The position numbers and the translations under genes were made by a program. A DNA stretch of 50,906 nt from Candidatus Bathyarchaeota archaeon (GTDB taxonomy: Archaea > Thermoproteota > Bathyarchaeia > Bathyarchaeales > Bathycorpusculaceae): the NCBI GenBank assembly GCA_018396675.1, contig JAGTQX010000015.1, positions 1 through 50,906 on the forward strand, read 5' to 3'. Below the pieces are notes generated by a model that did no database searches, was not told the origin of the DNA, and saw nothing but the letters and a program-made list of their open reading frames with translations. Positions 1 through 8,959 of this stretch are shown here, piece after piece (positions within the stretch are counted from its first letter, which is position 1; each line of letters starts with the position of its first letter).

Positions 1-1440
1 TATAAGTTGTTTGGCTAGTTTTTGGTTCAGACCGTATTCTCGCATTAGCCTTTGAAGTTTCTGTTCGGGAAGTTCTGGTAGGCATTGCCTAACACGGTTT
101 AAAAGGTCTTCGGTTACACGTAAAGGCGGGATGTCCGTTTCAGGATACATACGCGCGGCTCCAGGTCTAGGCCTCATGTAGCGTGTTGTTCCATCAGGGT
201 GTGCAGCCCGGGTTTCTTCAGGCACTCCTTTTAAGGCTTCGCGCGCCCTTTCTAGAACAGCCTTTAACGCGTCTTGGGCGTTTTCCTGAGCGTCTGCAAC
301 GAAGACTACAGCGTCGTGCTCTTTGGCTTGTGTCGCCTTCCGTAGAGCTTCTACTTCTTGAATGGTTATCCCGTATGCTGGAAGCTCGTCAGTGTGGAAT
401 ATGCCGCCGACGCGTCCCCAGAATTTGGCACGATCAGACATTTCAGTTCCTAGGCGTATGCCAGGTATAAGTTCATGCTTAAGTAAGCCCTTAAATTTTG
501 GAAGTTTTACGGCTAGGATTTTCTGGTTTTTGTCCAAAGCCTTACGCAGGACTTTGCAGGCTGTGTGCTGGAACACTGCTGTAACGTCGAAAATTTCCTC
601 TTTTATTTCCTCTTCGTTTACGCCTATTTTCCGCAGTTCCTCGCTTATGCATATGAGGTTTAGCTGTCTCTGAACCTCATATTCCACAACTAGCGGGATG
701 AGTTCAAGTTCCTGCACGCCTTTTATTTCCGTTAAGGCTCCGCCAGCTATCGAAACATTTAAGTCTTGTCTTATTGTGCCCAGTCCACGTTTAACGCGTC
801 CAGTGGCGCGCAGGATTTTGCCTATCGCCAAGGCTACTTCGCCAGCTTCTTTCGGAGTGTTTATGACTGGCGCTGTGGTTATCTCAATTAACGGTATGCC
901 AAGCCGGTCTATTCTATAGCGTATAAGCGTTCCTTCTTCGCCTGTTTTGCGTGCAGCATCTTCTTCTAGGCTTAAGTGCTGGATTGGCACGGTTTTTTCG
1001 CCTACTTGTATTGCTCCGTTTAGGGCGATTATGCATGTACGCTGGAAACCTGTCGTGTTGGAGCCGTCTATGACTGTTTTGCGCATGACGTGAATTTCGT
1101 CGACTGGCGTGGCGTTCATCATAAGTGCCGTTGTTAAAACAATTTCGACGGCTTCCATGCTTAATGGGTGCGGTGGTTCCTCATCCATTTCAACTAGACA
1201 AGCCGTTTGCTTATCCGCCTCGTATAGGATTTTTACGCCTTTTTGGAATTCGAAGTATGCCGCAGGGTCTGTTTGACCTAGTTCGCTTTGTGTTGGCCTC
1301 AAACGTCTCAAAAACGTTATTTCAGGCTCTTCTTTGAACAGTTCAGGTTTACAAGCGCAGAAAAGCTTAGTTGAAGTGTCCAGTTGCTGGTGTATTTCCA
1401 ATCCGACTTTTAACCCGACTTTTCCGTAATCTGTTTCCAA
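1..1440 (-). CDS. gatE: Glu-tRNA(Gln) amidotransferase subunit E (partial)
   Basis: GatE is the GatB-like subunit of the archaeal tRNA-dependent amidotransferase. It binds misacylated Glu-tRNA(Gln), activates the glutamate with ATP and receives ammonia from GatD. The visible part has the GatB/GatE core: GLEIHQQLDT near the N-terminus, the Cys pair CAC in FCACKPE, and the DGSNTTGFQRT segment. About 480 codons are present. The gene runs off the left edge, so the C-terminal tail domain is missing. The start is a TTG at 1438-1440 with an AGAGGCG ribosome site just upstream; no in-frame ATG lies near. It follows gatD with a 16-base gap on the same strand, as expected for a two-gene operon. Identification is very secure. 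Confidence 0.96.
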   Translation of the reverse strand, partial: METDYGKVGLKVGLEIHQQLDTSTKLFCACKPELFKEEPEITFLRRLRPTQSELGQTDPAAYFEFQKGVKILYEADKQTACLVEMDEEPPHPLSMEAVEIVLTTALMMNATPVDEIHVMRKTVIDGSNTTGFQRTCIIALNGAIQVGEKTVPIQHLSLEEDAARKTGEEGTLIRYRIDRLGIPLIEITTAPVINTPKEAGEVALAIGKILRATGRVKRGLGTIRQDLNVSIAGGALTEIKGVQELELIPLVVEYEVQRQLNLICISEELRKIGVNEEEIKEEIFDVTAVFQHTACKVLRKALDKNQKILAVKLPKFKGLLKHELIPGIRLGTEMSDRAKFWGRVGGIFHTDELPAYGITIQEVEALRKATQAKEHDAVVFVADAQENAQDALKAVLERAREALKGVPEETRAAHPDGTTRYMRPRPGAARMYPETDIPPLRVTEDLLNRVRQCLPELPEQKLQRLMREYGLNQKLAKQLI

Positions 1441-1456
1441 AGTTTTTCGCCTCTTT

Positions 1457-2797
1457 TTATTGTGGGCTTGTTTCTTCGTATGGTGTGCGTTGTGAAAGCT
1501 CTCCAGCGATGTTTGTTTTCAATAGGCGTTTTGCTTCTTCAGTGTCGCTTGTTTGGCCAAGAATCCACATGAGTTTAACCGTGGCTGTTTCGGCCAGCAT
1601 GTCTTCCAGCGGAATCACGCCTAAAGCTTGCAGGTCGCGGCCAGTATCGTAAACGTTCATGTTTACGCGCCCCCAAAGGCATTGTGAAGCCATAGCCACG
1701 ATCACGTTTTTTTCCACAGCTTCTTTTACAGCGTTAAAACAGTATTTTCCCACATGACCTAATCCTGTTCCTTCCAGAACTATGGCTTTATATCCATTTT
1801 CAACGTGCCAATTTATCACGGCAGGATTAAGGCCTGGATAAAATTTGATTAGGGCAACTTTCTCGTTGAAGTTTGGCTTGACAATCGGTTTTCTCGCTGG
1901 GTCACGTTTACGGTAATCTTCAGTGAGCATAGTTAAGTTATTGTTTTCTACTTTGGCTATTGGCTGCGCGTTTACAGATTTGAAAGCGTCTCTGCGGCTG
2001 GTGTGACACTTGCGCACACGCGTACCACGGTGAATGGCTATTGATGTGTCTGAAACTGTTTCATGCATAGCTACGGCGACTTCGGCAAACGGCGATTTAG
2101 CCGCCGCCAAAACTGCACCTGAAAGGTTTAAAGCGGCATCCGAGCTTGGACGGTCAGCTGAACGCTGTGAACCAACAACGATTACGGGCACTGGAAGATT
2201 TTGAAGTGCGAAGCTTAGTGCTGCAGCCGAATACCCAATTGTGTCGGTTCCGTGAGCTATGACTACGCCGTCTACGCCTTTTTCTATCTTTTTTACAGCA
2301 GCCTTAGCCATCTCCATCCAGTGAGTTGGCGTAATGTTTTCGCTGAGAACGCTGGAAAGGATTTGCGCGTCTATACGGGCAACATTCGCCAACTCTGGAA
2401 TTACGCTGTAAAGGTCGCTTGCCGACAAGGCTGGACGAACAGCACCAGTGCGATAATCCACACGGCTGGCAATTGTGCCGCCAGTGCTGATTATGGCAAC
2501 TTTTGGCAACGCAGGATTCTGTTCAGGCAAGGGCGGAGCCACAAAAGCCGGCTTTTCACCCTTACCAACTTTCTCTATGCACGTTTCAGGGGTTATTTGC
2601 ACCCCAATATTGTAGCCGCTCCGCAACTTGATAACCACATGCTTGTCATCGCCATACTCGGAACGCGGAATAAGAATACCCTCATATGTTTGGTTTCCTT
2701 TTGTTATGCGAATTAAATCGCCAATTTCTGCTTCAATTTTTTTAAGCGTTTCAAGCGCGAGGCCTTTATATCCTGAAAGCTCCTCATTTCCGCTCAT
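1457..2797 (-). CDS. gatD: Glu-tRNA(Gln) amidotransferase subunit D
   Basis: GatD is the asparaginase-like glutaminase subunit that frees ammonia for GatE, so that Gln-tRNA(Gln) is made indirectly. The 446-residue length is normal for GatD. Residues 1-75 form the archaeal N-terminal domain. The type-I asparaginase fold follows, with the nucleophile motif TGGTIA at 105-110, AHGTDT at 181-186 and GSQRSADRPSSD about 25 residues later. The ATG is preceded by GGAGAATC. It lies 81 bases downstream of the flavodoxin gene on the same strand, so co-transcription is possible but not needed. With gatE it forms the usual archaeal pair. Confidence 0.97.
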   Translation of the reverse strand: MSGNEELSGYKGLALETLKKIEAEIGDLIRITKGNQTYEGILIPRSEYGDDKHVVIKLRSGYNIGVQITPETCIEKVGKGEKPAFVAPPLPEQNPALPKVAIISTGGTIASRVDYRTGAVRPALSASDLYSVIPELANVARIDAQILSSVLSENITPTHWMEMAKAAVKKIEKGVDGVVIAHGTDTIGYSAAALSFALQNLPVPVIVVGSQRSADRPSSDAALNLSGAVLAAAKSPFAEVAVAMHETVSDTSIAIHRGTRVRKCHTSRRDAFKSVNAQPIAKVENNNLTMLTEDYRKRDPARKPIVKPNFNEKVALIKFYPGLNPAVINWHVENGYKAIVLEGTGLGHVGKYCFNAVKEAVEKNVIVAMASQCLWGRVNMNVYDTGRDLQALGVIPLEDMLAETATVKLMWILGQTSDTEEAKRLLKTNIAGELSQRTPYEETSPQ

Positions 2798-2878
2798 GCC
2801 CTGATTCTCCTTCTTTCTTGAAGCCTCTTAATATTGGTGTTTAAGAGTTTAATAATATTGTTTCGTACTCAAGGAGGT

Positions 2879-3439
2879 TTATTGGTGAGCCAGCTGTTTA
2901 GTCCAGTTTCGAATGGCTTGCAAGTCTCTTGTGTCGTATATTCCAGGTTTTGTCTCTTTAATTCCCGCTGATTCCAGCTGCTTTTTTAATGGCTGCATAA
3001 CTTTTCTTGACCACCAAGGCATTTTATTAAAGTTGTAGACTCCTCCGAAGAGGCCTAGGGCTACGGGTTTTAAGCCATATTTGGCGGCTTTTTCCTCAAG
3101 ATACTTCCTTTTTGCCTTTTGAGGCGCCTTGGTTTTTTCATCTTCCTTTTCGGTTAAAGGTTGTGCACTTCCGCAGCAAACAAATAACGCTAGCTTTTTC
3201 GCTCTCAATTCTTTTTGAAAATCTTTTAGAAATTTTTCAGCTTCTCCCGTCCACTTGTGGATTTGGATTCCACTGCCCACTATGACAAGCTGGTAATCAC
3301 TTATATCCCTAATCCTTTCCTCTTTAACGTTGGCCACCTTTACCTGGAATCCTTCGCTTTGCAAAACATCCGCGATGTCCTTTGCTGTGCTTTCCGCGGC
3401 TCCATATCGGGTTCCATAAACAATTAAAGCTTTAACCAT
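2879..3439 (-). CDS. flavodoxin-domain protein, HemG-like
   Basis: This 186-residue soluble protein starts with a flavodoxin phosphate-binding loop, YGTRYGAAEST (residues 9-19), which would hold the FMN phosphate. The later GSGIQIHKWTGEAEKFL and LGLFGGVYNFNKMPWW segments match the Flavodoxin_5 family. That family includes HemG-type protoporphyrinogen oxidases and many uncharacterised archaeal flavodoxins. The region around residues 95-125 is lysine- and glutamate-rich and may be a loop. No haem-synthesis genes are nearby, so the electron partner cannot be named. It lies upstream of gatDE on the same strand. Confidence 0.8.
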   Translation of the reverse strand: MVKALIVYGTRYGAAESTAKDIADVLQSEGFQVKVANVKEERIRDISDYQLVIVGSGIQIHKWTGEAEKFLKDFQKELRAKKLALFVCCGSAQPLTEKEDEKTKAPQKAKRKYLEEKAAKYGLKPVALGLFGGVYNFNKMPWWSRKVMQPLKKQLESAGIKETKPGIYDTRDLQAIRNWTKQLAHQ

Positions 3440-3587
3440 GAACTGGACGCCCTAGTGCTTTGCTTTGCAACGTTAAGCCCGTATAACAAGAAGCAATTTT
3501 TCTAAAAGCAGACCTCATTTTAACACCTTATATCTCTTGTTTTTCAACATATTTAAGGATATGGCATTATTCTGACTTTATAGAAAC

Positions 3588-3597
3588 ATTATATAAG
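3588..3597 (+). promoter_or_regulatory. TATA box of the decayed hydrolase gene
   Basis: CATTATATAA lies about 25-45 bases upstream of the GTG at 3620 and ATG at 3638. It is a good match to an archaeal TATA box. Its survival suggests that the pseudogene may still be transcribed or decayed recently. Confidence 0.45.
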
Positions 3598-3619
3598 CTG
3601 CAACGCCATAACAAACCAA

Positions 3620-4428
3620 GTGTTGAAGGACAAATTTATGGTTGAAGAAAGAGGCTTCTCCGCGAATGGTTTGCCATATGTCCGTTTTGGAAACGGCTCG
3701 CACGTTCTAGTGGTTTTTGATGGACTTAGCTTTGAAAACAAGGCGCCTTCAAGGTTAAACCTTAAACTCTACCGCAACAGCTTTGGACTCATCGCTCAAG
3801 CGTACTCAGTCTATCTTATAACAAGAAAACCCGGATTGCCAAGAGGATATTCCACTCGAGACATGGCATAAGACTATGCAGTTATGGTAAAAGAGGAGTT
3901 TAAGGCGCCAATAGACGTTATGGGGATATCCACAGGAGGAACGATCGCCCAATACTTTGCATTGAACAATCCCCAGCTTGTCAGTCGTTTAGTCCTCGCC
4001 ATGACGGGGTACTGCCTAAGCGATGATGGTAAAAAATTGCAGCGACAAGTAGGCGAGTTTGCACGCCTAGGCAAGTGGACAGCTGCCTATTCCACCATGA
4101 TGAAGGGTGTTTACCCCAAGAATGGTCTTCGCAAAAACTTAAATTGATGATTTGGCTGTTCGGGGCTTTTTTGAAACCAGAAGACTCCTCAGATTTGCTG
4201 GTAACGTTAGAGGCTGAAGACAAACACTGTCTCAAAGGTATGTTGGCTGAAATAAAAGCGCCTACGCTTGTTATAGGCGGAGAAGACGACTACTTTTATC
4301 CATTGCGTGAAACAGCTCTAGGAATACTAGACGCTCAGTTGATACTCTACAAGGGATTTGGACACAACGCCCTGTTCGACAACAAAAAGCAATTCCAAAA
4401 AGATGCTCTAAAATTCCTAAGAAGCTAG
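3620..4428 (+). pseudogene. alpha/beta-hydrolase, broken by a stop and a frameshift
   Basis: Three reading-frame pieces make one alpha/beta-hydrolase. Piece one (from 3620) ends at an in-frame TAA at 3869-3871. The same frame continues (3872-4147) with the nucleophile elbow GISTGG and AQYFALNNPQLVSRLVLAMTG. A frame change near 4130-4147, equal to a one-base loss, leads to the C-terminal piece, which holds APTLVIGGEDDYFYP (the acid region) and GFGHNALFDN (the catalytic His). Joined, they give roughly 270 residues, a normal length. All three catalytic elements are recognisable, so the decay looks recent unless both lesions are assembly errors. The 3' end overlaps the elp3 stop by four bases in convergent orientation. 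Confidence 0.85.
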
Positions 4429-6026
4429 GGTTTCAGCAACTTTGACATGTATGGTCCGTCGTATGTGTATCCGAAGCGCATGTAGTATTGTTTTGTGCCT
4501 AACGCACTTATTACAAGGATTTTTTTGAAGCTGTATTCTTGGCTTGTTATGCGTTCCGCTTCGCTTAGTAAGACTGCGCCGTAGCCTTTGTGTTGCCATG
4601 CCTTCGGCGTGTGTTTGCCTACGGGTACGAGTGGGCCGTAAACGTGGAGTTCGCGGATTATGCTGCACTGTTCCGCCGTTATTTCTGGTCTGTGCGCCTT
4701 TTCTGACGGAATGCGTAAGCGTAGATAGCCTATAAGCACGTCGTTTTCCTTGTCTTCGGCTGATATGAAGATTTCCTGGCCTTCAGACGCCTCATAACGT
4801 GTTACGCTTACCTCAACTTTCTCCGCGTTTGGTTTTACACCGTCTGCTAAAAGCCTATGGCCAACTTCGCGGCACCTTATGCACCGACACCTTAAGCCCT
4901 GCTCTTTCAGTTTTTGTTGAACTAGCTGGCGTAGATTGCTCCGCCTAACGCCTGCCACTATTAAAGGCGCGGGAATATCGCGTTGCACGCGCATTATGCG
5001 AACCCAAGGCGGAACCATCTTTTTAACTTCAACAATTAGGCGGGCGGCTTCTTCATTCGTGTAAGGCCTATACTCGCCCCGCACATACCATTCATAGACT
5101 TTTGTGTCCTTCAGAACTAGGCAAGGGTAAATCTTAATCATATCCGGCCTAAAGGCGGGATTTGTGAAAATTTCTTTGAAAGCTTCCATATCCTTCTCCA
5201 TGCTTGAGCCAGGCAGCCCAGGCATCATGTGATAAACAATTTTTAACCCAGCGTCTTTTAGTATGCGCGTAGCCTCAACCACGTCGCGAACTGTGTGTTT
5301 TCTGCCCACGAGATGGTAAATCTCATCGCTTGGGTTTTGAACACCGAGTTCCACGCGGGTTACGCCCATGTCTAGCATGCGGTTGACCTGTTCTTGTTTA
5401 GCCCAGTCCGGCCGCGTCTCCACTGTTATGCCCACATTGCGGATTTGACTTGTCTCCGCCTTCTGTTTCGCCTCTTCAAGGCTGGCGGAATCAACGCCGT
5501 TTAACGCGTCTAAACATCGTTTAACAAACCATTCTTGATAAGCGTCGGGCGTGGCTGGAAAAGTTCCACCCATAACGATTAGCTCAACTTTGTCAACTCT
5601 GTGCCCAATAGCCTCTAACTGTTCAATGCGGCTTCTAACCTGCAGATATGGGTCAAAAGTGTTCTGTAAACCGCGCATTGCAGCAGGTTCAAAACCTGTG
5701 TAGCTTTGAGGCACGCCAAACGGTGGACCGCCTGGGCAGTAGGCGCATGGTGCAAGTTGCGGACAAGGATAAGGCTGTGTCATAACGGCGACTACGGTGA
5801 CGCCTGAAACCGTCCGCGTGGCTTTTCTGCGCAAAACAAGCAATAGTTTACGTTTTTCTTCAGGCGTTAAGGCGGCGATTATTTCGGGGTTTGAAGGAAT
5901 CCTTTTAAGACGGTGTTTGGCGGCAACCATAAGTTTAACATGGTTGACATCATCTGGGCTCGGCGAAGAAAACCGCATCAACGCTTCAATTATTTCTCTA
6001 GCAACGCTATTTATGTCAACGCTCAA
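4425..6026 (-). CDS. elp3: tRNA uridine(34) acetyltransferase, archaeal Elp3
   Basis: Elp3 is a radical-SAM enzyme fused to a GNAT acetyltransferase. It carboxymethylates U34 of tRNAs using acetyl-CoA. The 533-residue product has the cluster cysteines at 88, 94 and 97 (CPQLAPCAYCPGG), a MGGTFPATP segment and the radical-SAM barrel to about residue 330. A cysteine-rich stretch (RCRCIRCREVG) follows. The C-terminal GNAT domain (about 395-533) contains ELHVYGPLVPVG, QHKGYGAVLL and YYMRFGY. The start is a TTG at 6026 without a clear ribosome site. In archaea this enzyme acts without the eukaryotic Elongator partners. Confidence 0.95.
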   Translation of the reverse strand: MSVDINSVAREIIEALMRFSSPSPDDVNHVKLMVAAKHRLKRIPSNPEIIAALTPEEKRKLLLVLRRKATRTVSGVTVVAVMTQPYPCPQLAPCAYCPGGPPFGVPQSYTGFEPAAMRGLQNTFDPYLQVRSRIEQLEAIGHRVDKVELIVMGGTFPATPDAYQEWFVKRCLDALNGVDSASLEEAKQKAETSQIRNVGITVETRPDWAKQEQVNRMLDMGVTRVELGVQNPSDEIYHLVGRKHTVRDVVEATRILKDAGLKIVYHMMPGLPGSSMEKDMEAFKEIFTNPAFRPDMIKIYPCLVLKDTKVYEWYVRGEYRPYTNEEAARLIVEVKKMVPPWVRIMRVQRDIPAPLIVAGVRRSNLRQLVQQKLKEQGLRCRCIRCREVGHRLLADGVKPNAEKVEVSVTRYEASEGQEIFISAEDKENDVLIGYLRLRIPSEKAHRPEITAEQCSIIRELHVYGPLVPVGKHTPKAWQHKGYGAVLLSEAERITSQEYSFKKILVISALGTKQYYMRFGYTYDGPYMSKLLKP

Positions 6027-6104
6027 GTTAAAGCAACCATTGAGAAATATCGTGGAAGAGGCAAATAAACCAAACGAGAAAGCCTAACCGTGGTTGCTAA
6101 TGCG

Positions 6105-7700
6105 TTAATGACGCATGTAAACAATTCGCCCATCCACAATAGTCATCTCAACAGTCAAGTCCTTAATCTTGTCGAGCGGAACTTCAAACAGGTCATCTGA
6201 CAAAATTGTCAAATCCGCGAATTTCCCAACTTCAATTGTTCCTCGTTTATCCTCGTCAAAGGAAGCGTAAGCCGCATTAACAGTGTAAGTTTTCAAAGCT
6301 TCTTCCACCGTTAAGCGTTCTTCCATTAAAAATTTTCGCGCGGTAGCAGCCCAAACTCCCAAAATTGGGCTGATAGGCTCCACTGGACAGTCAGAGCCGG
6401 AAACGACAGTGACGCCCTCATTAATCAGCGTCTTGAACGGGTAAACCCAACGGGCTCTTTTCACGCCTACACGTTCAACAACCCAGAAATCCGAAACCAC
6501 AAAATGAGGTTGAACGGACGCTATTAAGCCTAAACGTTTCATCTGCCTAATCAGCCTCGGGTTCAGCACGGAGCAATGTTCAATCCTATGCCTACTTCTT
6601 TGGTTTTTATGCGGAAATTTTTGGAACGTTTTGGAAAATGCTTTCAAGACGGTTTCTAAGGCTCTGTCGCCTATTGCGTGAACTGCAACTTGCAAACCAG
6701 CCTGGTGCGCCTTTGAAACAAGCCGATTAAGTGTTTTCTGCGAACATGTCAATATGCCCTTTGTTTCCGGTTTGTCAGCATATGCCTCTTTAAGGGCTGC
6801 TGTGCGTGCCCCAAGCGAGCCGTCCGCGAAAATTTTCACAAAACCAATTTTCAGCATACCGTCTCCAAAACCCGAAGTCAAACCAAGTCTAGCGAGTTCG
6901 TCTAAAAATTTTGCTGGGACTCCGAGGCAGACTCTTAATGGCAGTTTTCCTTCGTTGTGCAGTTTTTGTAGTGCGCGGATTTCTTCTGCAGAGTCAACAA
7001 TCCAGTGAACGCATGTTAACCCGTTCTCAACAGCTTTTTCGCATGCTTGCATGCAAATCCTTTCCATTTCTGTCATGCTTGGTTTCGGCACAACTCGCCA
7101 GACCAGTTCCATTGCATTTTCTCTCAAAATCCCATTCGGCTCGCGTTTCGCCTCATCCACATCTATGATTTTGTTGTCGAACACTATTTCTTTTGTTATT
7201 CCAGCTAATTCCAAAGCTCTCGTGTTGGCTACGCCTAAATGCCCACATACTCTAACAAGGAAAACGGGCTTATCTGGAACGGCAGCATCTAAATCCCAAC
7301 GTGTCGGATAACGTTTTTCAGAAAACCTTTCATGGTCCCATCTGCCGCCCAGAATCCAGTTTTTTTCAGGATTTTTTGCCACATACTCACGTAGCTTATT
7401 TTTAATCTCTTCTATTGAGCCGACGTTTCTCAAGTCTAAAGTCTGCAAGTGCTGTCCAAAACTAGTCATGTGCACATGGCAATCAACAAGTCCGGGAATG
7501 ACTGTTTTCCCAGCTGCGTCTATGACCTTTGTCTCGTGGTTGACGAATTTGCGAATTTCACTGTTTGAGCCGACCGCCTCTATCTTGCCGTTTCTTATAG
7601 CTAAAGCTTCGGCTCTTGGCTGTTTAGGATTTAATGTGAAGATGTTAGCGTTTAGGATAACAGTGTCAGCGCCTAACATAACAACAAAATAACGATCCAT
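6105..7700 (-). CDS. metal-dependent amidohydrolase, YtcJ-like
   Basis: This 531-residue protein belongs to the amidohydrolase superfamily, in the YtcJ-like group (amidohydrolase_3). The N-terminal beta domain has NANIFTLNPKQPRAEALAI, followed by the metal site VIPGLVDCHVHM. Later metal and fold elements include VAVHAIGDRA, RIEHCSV, SGSDCPVEPISP and the C-terminal GTIEVGKFADLTIL strand. The superfamily hydrolyses amide or related C-N bonds with one or two metals; the substrate cannot be predicted. Translation may start at the ATG at 7700 or at an internal ATG at 7676, which fits the family N-terminus better. Neither has a good ribosome site. Confidence 0.88.
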   Translation of the reverse strand: MDRYFVVMLGADTVILNANIFTLNPKQPRAEALAIRNGKIEAVGSNSEIRKFVNHETKVIDAAGKTVIPGLVDCHVHMTSFGQHLQTLDLRNVGSIEEIKNKLREYVAKNPEKNWILGGRWDHERFSEKRYPTRWDLDAAVPDKPVFLVRVCGHLGVANTRALELAGITKEIVFDNKIIDVDEAKREPNGILRENAMELVWRVVPKPSMTEMERICMQACEKAVENGLTCVHWIVDSAEEIRALQKLHNEGKLPLRVCLGVPAKFLDELARLGLTSGFGDGMLKIGFVKIFADGSLGARTAALKEAYADKPETKGILTCSQKTLNRLVSKAHQAGLQVAVHAIGDRALETVLKAFSKTFQKFPHKNQRSRHRIEHCSVLNPRLIRQMKRLGLIASVQPHFVVSDFWVVERVGVKRARWVYPFKTLINEGVTVVSGSDCPVEPISPILGVWAATARKFLMEERLTVEEALKTYTVNAAYASFDEDKRGTIEVGKFADLTILSDDLFEVPLDKIKDLTVEMTIVDGRIVYMRH

Positions 7701-7743
7701 AGAGAATAAAAAGTTTAAGCTGCCTTTGCAGCTTCAAGACATT

Positions 7744-7905
7744 TTAAACCCAGTTTTGTCCTGGCTTACGCTGCAGAACAACCCGTTTCTCGTAGTTACG
7801 CTTATTTCTAAACTTTGGCGAAGGACTCTTCTTTGGCATAGGCTGAATTTTAGGAGTTTGAGACCTGACCTTACCAGCTTTCGAAAGCGAACCATGCGTA
7901 GGCAA
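7744..7905 (-). CDS. rps30e: 30S ribosomal protein S30e
   Basis: This 53-residue basic protein matches archaeal S30e: it starts [18 protein letters not shown], continues with a proline/lysine stretch, and ends with the [10 protein letters not shown] and PGQNWV motifs. The start is a TTG at 7903-7905, with GAGGTG seven bases upstream. A longer reading from an ATG at 7965 would add 20 residues with no counterpart in the family, so I reject it. S30e occurs in TACK and Asgard archaea and eukaryotes but is generally absent from Euryarchaeota, which makes it a useful taxonomic marker. Eukaryotes make it as a ubiquitin-like fusion; here it stands alone. Confidence 0.92.
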   Translation of the reverse strand: MPTHGSLSKAGKVRSQTPKIQPMPKKSPSPKFRNKRNYEKRVVLQRKPGQNWV

Positions 7906-7945
7906 TTCTATGCACCTCAAAAAGGCTATTAGGCGAACAGTAACT

Positions 7946-7953
7946 CTTAAACC
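7946..7953. promoter_or_regulatory. shared TATA-like element, S30e and tRNA-Leu
   Basis: CTTAAACC on the plus strand reads GGTTTAAG on the minus strand. It lies about 26-33 bases before the tRNA-Leu 5' end and about 30 bases before the S30e ribosome site. One element could therefore position TBP for both divergent genes. This is inferred from spacing only. Confidence 0.4.
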
Positions 7954-7978
7954 TTTCCCGAACAAAAACCAAAACGGG

Positions 7979-8063
7979 GCAGGGGTTGCCGAGCCTGGTC
8001 AAAGGCGCAGGCTTCAGGAGCCTGTCGCGTAGGCGTTCGTGGGTTCAAATCCCACCCCCTGCA
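7979..8063 (+). tRNA. tRNA-Leu (anticodon CAG)
   Basis: This is an 85-base class II tRNA. The acceptor GCAGGGG pairs with CCCCTGC, and A is the discriminator. The D arm is GCC/GGC. The anticodon stem CAGGC/GCCTG holds loop TTCAGGA with anticodon CAG. A long variable arm, typical of Leu and Ser, follows. The T arm is GTGGG-TTCAAAT-CCCAC. No CCA is encoded and there is no intron in the anticodon loop. Confidence 0.95.
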
Positions 8064-8090
8064 CTTTAATCTCACCTGAGGTGAAGGAAA

Positions 8091-8639
8091 ATGGTTCCGA
8101 GTAAGGCAGAAAAAGTTTTGAGAAAAATTGAAGATGAGGCAAGAATGGGACGGTTGCCCCATCCTATTGTAGGGAACAGAGGCAAAATTCTAGTAGAAGT
8201 CATTCGTGAAAACAAACCTAGACGCGTTTTAGAGATTGGAACGCTTGTTGGGTACTCGGCAATTTTGATGGGAAAGGAGTTAAGCAGTGATGCTCACTTA
8301 ATCACTGTTGAGAAAGATGATAATAGTGCAAAAATAGCGAGAGAGAACATAAGAAAGGCGGAAATACCGCCAACCGTGGAATTGATAGTCGGCGATGCGC
8401 TCGAGATTATCCCGAAACTAGAGGGTACGTTTGATCTTGTCTTTATAGACGCTGAAAAAAGTGAGTACCTAAAATATTTACAACTAGTTGAGAACAAACT
8501 CCATAAGGGAAGCGTCGTAGTCGCAGACAATGCAGAAAACGCGCCAGACTATTTAGATTATGTGAGGTGTTCAGGAAAATATACAAGTAAACATATACCG
8601 GCAGGCGCTGGCGGCGTTGAAGTAAGCGTCAAGTTGTAA
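8091..8639 (+). CDS. class I SAM-dependent O-methyltransferase
   Basis: This 182-residue soluble protein is of the caffeoyl-CoA/catechol O-methyltransferase type. The SAM site is VLEIGTLVGYSAILM (motif I, about residues 44-58), followed by ITVEKDD (acidic residue for the ribose) and the FDLVFIDAEKSEYLKYL metal and active-site region. VVADNAENAPDYLDYV carries the second Asp-Asn motif of metal-dependent COMT-like enzymes. The ATG is preceded by a strong GAGGTGAAGG site. It follows tRNA-Leu by 27 bases. The natural acceptor is unknown. Confidence 0.85.
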   Translation: MVPSKAEKVLRKIEDEARMGRLPHPIVGNRGKILVEVIRENKPRRVLEIGTLVGYSAILMGKELSSDAHLITVEKDDNSAKIARENIRKAEIPPTVELIVGDALEIIPKLEGTFDLVFIDAEKSEYLKYLQLVENKLHKGSVVVADNAENAPDYLDYVRCSGKYTSKHIPAGAGGVEVSVKL

Positions 8640-8959
8640 AACATCCCTTCAGCGCAACAAAAATTTAATTAATACTCTGCATCAAACCGCAAAGTCCGAC
8701 GGTTGTTTCACATGGATTACTCGACAGTTTTAAACGACAGCATAAAACTATTTCTCTGCACTCGAGTTCGTGCTGATTTATAGCGCACTCAAAGCTCTAT
8801 TTTTAGCCTACTAATGATGTTATGCTTAAAAAAGCCTCCTCAACAACAATTAGAGCGGAATGGCGGGATGCACGTTAATCCTCTAAAAAGTTCCCGCAAA
8901 TGTTTTTAACTTTTTTAATGATAGAACTGTTGTTAAACGAATGTGACGGAAGGCCTTGG
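8640..8959. other. 320-base gap, no convincing gene
   Basis: I find no recognisable protein, tRNA or known structured RNA here on either strand. A 23-codon plus-strand frame near 8712-8783 has no supporting signals. A purine-rich minus-strand GAGGAGGC near 8840 is not followed by a usable start. A weak TATA-like TTTTTTAATG near 8911-8921 may serve the next gene. Confidence 0.5.

Noticed and set aside
2252-2716. 154-codon plus-strand open frame
   Set aside because: It lies wholly antisense to gatD, has no domain or ribosome site, and its composition is that of the complement of a coding gene.
3869-3871. TAA as a recoded codon in the hydrolase gene
   Set aside because: Archaeal pyrrolysine uses TAG, no recoding element is seen, and a second frame lesion shows plain decay.
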